The translations under genes were made by a program, and so were the position numbers. This document shows positions 61,400-64,000 of a stretch of 64,000 bases of DNA, piece by piece. Source of the stretch: Bradyrhizobium sp. Ghvi. GTDB lineage: Bacteria; Pseudomonadota; Alphaproteobacteria; Rhizobiales; Xanthobacteraceae. Each line of letters begins with the position of its first letter. Within the stretch, counting starts at the first letter, position 1. Under the pieces are notes generated by a model, which made no database searches, was not told where the DNA came from, and saw nothing but the letters and a program-made list of their open reading frames with translations. The stretch covers positions 744,001 through 808,000 of the forward strand of contig NZ_FOVU01000003.1 in assembly GCF_900115265.1 (NCBI RefSeq), read 5' to 3'.

Positions 61400-62611
61400 T
61401 CAATCGTTGGATTCCGCCTGGACCGTCAGCAGGAAGGAATAGATGCTGTCGAACTGCTCGTCGGTGAACACTTCCTTCCAGGCCGGCATGCCCTTGGACG
61501 GCCGGCCTTCATGAACGGTCTTCCAGAACGTGTCGCGCATGTCTTCGCCGTAGCGGTGATGCAGCAGCCGGAGATCGATCTTGCGCTCGCTCTGGACGGC
61601 ATCGGGACCATGACAATGCGCGCAGGTGCCGTTGAAGATCTCCTTGCCAGCATCGACGGTCTCAGCGTTCGGTGCAGGCGCATCGCCCTTGGCATCACCC
61701 TTGGCCTCACCCTTGGTCTCGGTCGCTACCACGTTGGCGACTTGCACCACACTGGGGCCGGTTCCCGTCCCCGTCGTTGTTCCCGCCGGCACCGGCTGAG
61801 CCGCGCCGAAGCGCACCGGCTGCCCCGTCGGCAAGCCATACTTCACAGCGAGCTCGCCGATCGTCTTCTGAAGCTGCGGCAGGACGGCATCGACGCGATC
61901 GCGAAGCTCGGTGGATGTCTTCGCAAAGCCGATGGCGGCTTCCCATGACAGGCCTTCTCCTTCGGTCAGCTGAATCTGATAGCGATCGTTGTAGCTGGTC
62001 TTGTTGAGCCAGCCGGCGACAGGTCCCCAGATGAAGGCGACGTCAGCCTTGCCCTGGTCAAGCGCCTGCATGCCTTCCTCCGGCGAGAGCACGGTGACTT
62101 TCTGGATATCGTCACGGCTCGCGAGCAGGTTTTGCGGCGTGCTGGCGAACTGCACCGCGACGCGCTTGCCCTTGAGGCCGTCGACGCCGCCGATCACCCC
62201 TCCCTTCGCCGCCACCAGCGTATAACCCTCTTTGGCGAAAGCACTGGAGAAGATCACGGCCGGTCCCATGAAATCCTCGGAGCGCGGCAGGCCGATCATG
62301 GCGTCGCATTGCTTGCCGAGCAGCGTGACGCGCACGGTCCGCTTGCCGAAATAGGATTTGTACCAATCATAGGCGATCGGCCGGCCGAGCGCCTGCGCCA
62401 GCGCCTGCCCGATCTCGACATAGAACCCCGGCTGCGACGGACTATCGCTCGAGAACGGAAGATTGGTCGGATCGGCGCAGAGGCGGAACGGCTGCGCCTC
62501 CTCGGCATGAAGTGCCGAGGCCGAAACAATCGACGCCGCGGCGACACAAGCGAGCAGGCCTGAGATGGCGCGATTTCGGCTCGTGCCGATGCCGGATTGA
62601 TTCGGACGCAT
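61400..62611 (-). CDS. XoxJ-like periplasmic binding protein fused to cytochrome c
   Basis: A 403-residue exported protein. After a signal peptide (ISGLLACVAAASIVSASALHA) comes a type 2 periplasmic-binding domain of the MoxJ/XoxJ kind (LCADPTNLPFSSDSP, SYFGKRTVRVTLLGKQCD). A linker rich in Thr, Gly, Lys and Glu near residues 285-315 follows, then a C-terminal cytochrome c with CAHCH. In most methylotrophs XoxJ and the cytochrome XoxG are separate proteins. The ATG at 62611 has GGGAG six bases upstream. It lies 151 bases after xoxF on the same strand; its cytochrome probably accepts electrons from XoxF. Confidence 0.9.
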   Translation of the reverse strand: MRPNQSGIGTSRNRAISGLLACVAAASIVSASALHAEEAQPFRLCADPTNLPFSSDSPSQPGFYVEIGQALAQALGRPIAYDWYKSYFGKRTVRVTLLGKQCDAMIGLPRSEDFMGPAVIFSSAFAKEGYTLVAAKGGVIGGVDGLKGKRVAVQFASTPQNLLASRDDIQKVTVLSPEEGMQALDQGKADVAFIWGPVAGWLNKTSYNDRYQIQLTEGEGLSWEAAIGFAKTSTELRDRVDAVLPQLQKTIGELAVKYGLPTGQPVRFGAAQPVPAGTTTGTGTGPSVVQVANVVATETKGEAKGDAKGDAPAPNAETVDAGKEIFNGTCAHCHGPDAVQSERKIDLRLLHHRYGEDMRDTFWKTVHEGRPSKGMPAWKEVFTDEQFDSIYSFLLTVQAESND

Positions 62612-62762
62612 CTTCGTCTCCCATAGCTTGGTTGGGCCGCAGCTGTGTCGGGCCAAGGGTTTCGGGCCAAGGATTGCGGCACAAGCGCCGGCCGATGCCG
62701 CAATTGTCGTCTGTGAAAAAATGCGCGCGTATCCTGTCACCTCTGGATACGCGCGCCAGTCG

Positions 62763-64000
62763 TCACTGGACGGAGAACACGAAGAGAGAACCGCCCTCGG
62801 GGGCTGCGGCCGTCATCTTCTTTCCAATATCGCCCAGGAACGCAGGTATCGCGGCCGTACGACCGACGACGATGGCGACATACTGCTTACCGCCGACCTC
62901 ATAGGTCACCGGACCCGCACCAATGCCGGAGCCGAGATTCCTGCTCCAGAGCACCTTGCCGTTCTTCGCATCGATGGCGCGGAAGTCGCCGTGAAGGTTG
63001 CCGGCGAACACCAGGCCGCCGCCGGTGGTCAGCGTGCCTCCGTTGAACGGCAGGTCTTCCTTGATCGACCACACCTTCTTCTGAGCGACCGGATCCCACG
63101 CCATGAGCTCGCCAAGGAAACCGCCGGGGCCTTCCTTGGTCGGGAATTCGGCACCGAGATAGAACACGCCGCGCTTATAGGCGACGTCCGAGACTGCCCA
63201 GTCCATGCAGACATTGTTGGACGGGATATAGACGAGGCCGGTCTGCGGGTTGAACGACATCGGCTGCCAGTTCTTGCCGCCGATCAGGTTCGGGCAGATG
63301 TCCTTCGCCGGATGGTTCGGACCCGGACGCTTGTCGGGATCCTCTTCCGCACGCATGGTGTTGACGTCCCACTTCTTGGCCCAATTCGAGAAGACGTACT
63401 TCTCAGCCGAGAGCACCTTGCCCGTCTCGCGATTGGCGACGAAGAAGTAGCCGTTGCGATCGGCCTTCATCAGCGCCGGAACAGTGCTGCCGCCGATCTT
63501 GAGATCCGCGAGCACGGCTTCGTTGACACCGTCGTAGTCCCAGGCATCGGCCGGCGTGGTCTGGATGTGCCACTTGATCTTGCCGGTGTTGGGATCGAGC
63601 GCCAGCGTCGAGGCGGTGTAGAGGTTGGTCAGCTTGCCGAAATTGCCGTCGCCGGTCGAACGGACGCCTGTGTTCCACGGACCGGGATTGCTGGTGCCCC
63701 AATAGACCGTGTCGGTCTTCGGATCGTAGGATCCGACCAGCCAGGCCGCGCCGCCGCCATGCTGGGCGGAGTCGCCCTTCCAGCTGTCGCCGCCGGGCTC
63801 ATCCGGCGAGGGCACGGTGAAGGTCTGCCACAGCTGCTTGCCGGTATTGATGTCGAAGGCCTGGAGCGAACCGCGCACGCCGTACTCGCCGCCGCCGAAG
63901 CCGGTGATGACCTTGTCGCGCACGACGAGCGGCGGCGAGGTGATGACCGAGCCCTGCTTGTAATCGACCACCTTGGACGTCCACAGCGCCTTGCCGGTCG
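62763..64000 (-). CDS. xoxF: Lanthanide-type PQQ methanol dehydrogenase XoxF, C-terminal part
   Basis: About 412 residues of the C-terminal portion are present; the N-terminal part lies beyond the window end. The propeller blades are recognisable (VYWGTSNPGPWN, GGLVFAGNLHGDFRAID). The active-site stretch AWDYDGVNE has the catalytic aspartate and a second aspartate two residues on, the mark of lanthanide-dependent XoxF; calcium MxaF lacks the second. It oxidises methanol to formaldehyde or formate in the periplasm and passes electrons to a cytochrome. No mxaFI genes are seen here. Confidence 0.93.
   Translation of the reverse strand, partial: TGKALWTSKVVDYKQGSVITSPPLVVRDKVITGFGGGEYGVRGSLQAFDINTGKQLWQTFTVPSPDEPGGDSWKGDSAQHGGGAAWLVGSYDPKTDTVYWGTSNPGPWNTGVRSTGDGNFGKLTNLYTASTLALDPNTGKIKWHIQTTPADAWDYDGVNEAVLADLKIGGSTVPALMKADRNGYFFVANRETGKVLSAEKYVFSNWAKKWDVNTMRAEEDPDKRPGPNHPAKDICPNLIGGKNWQPMSFNPQTGLVYIPSNNVCMDWAVSDVAYKRGVFYLGAEFPTKEGPGGFLGELMAWDPVAQKKVWSIKEDLPFNGGTLTTGGGLVFAGNLHGDFRAIDAKNGKVLWSRNLGSGIGAGPVTYEVGGKQYVAIVVGRTAAIPAFLGDIGKKMTAAAPEGGSLFVFSVQ

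Overview
The window is chromosomal DNA from an alphaproteobacterium, most likely Bradyrhizobium or a close relative. The basis is the GC-rich coding sequence, the SoxR-SoxS-SoxV-SoxW-SoxXYZABCD gene set, a XoxF-type methanol dehydrogenase, EcfG-type general-stress promoters and an H-NS/HvrA-type DNA-binding pair. No rRNA, CRISPR array, complete insertion sequence or prophage was seen.

Region 1 (1-35.5 kb) is a surface and exopolysaccharide locus. From the left, on the minus strand, it holds UDP-ManNAc/ManNAcA synthesis and transfer (wecB, wecC, wecG), an oxidoreductase/aminotransferase/acetyltransferase set for a 3-amino sugar acid, a flippase and a truncated epimerase. Next come a GT2 glycosyltransferase, a type I secretion operon (ABC transporter, HlyD adaptor, a 2202-residue repeat protein, two accessory proteins) and dTDP-L-rhamnose synthesis (rmlCBDA). 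On the plus strand follow a Wzz/BY-kinase, a polymerase-like membrane protein and an initiating sugar phosphotransferase. Two H-NS-family genes and a PqqD-HprK kinase/nucleotidyltransferase cassette close the region. Nearly every promoter gap here is a strikingly AT-rich island in otherwise GC-rich DNA.

Region 2 (36.4-49.5 kb) is thiosulfate oxidation. A long minus-strand operon runs soxX-Y-Z-A-B-C-D and on into DsrE, alpha/beta-hydrolase, DsrE and YeeE/YedE genes. The accessory genes soxW, soxV, soxS, soxR and soxT lie beside it. SoxR has the two cysteines expected of a persulfide sensor, and the three sox promoter gaps share a candidate operator.

Region 3 (49.5-54.7 kb) has a tRNA-Ser(GGA), a small secreted protein, trehalose synthesis (otsA, otsB), an MFS transporter and a DUF3175 protein. 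Good EcfG-type promoters precede otsA, the MFS-otsB unit and the DUF3175 gene, so this looks like a general-stress module.

Region 4 (54.7-64 kb) is sensing and C1 metabolism: a chemoreceptor, a FIST-domain protein overlapping a hybrid histidine kinase (NosP/NahK-like), two tandem LuxR-type response regulators, a XoxJ-like binding protein fused to cytochrome c, and the C-terminal part of the lanthanide-type methanol dehydrogenase XoxF, cut by the window end.
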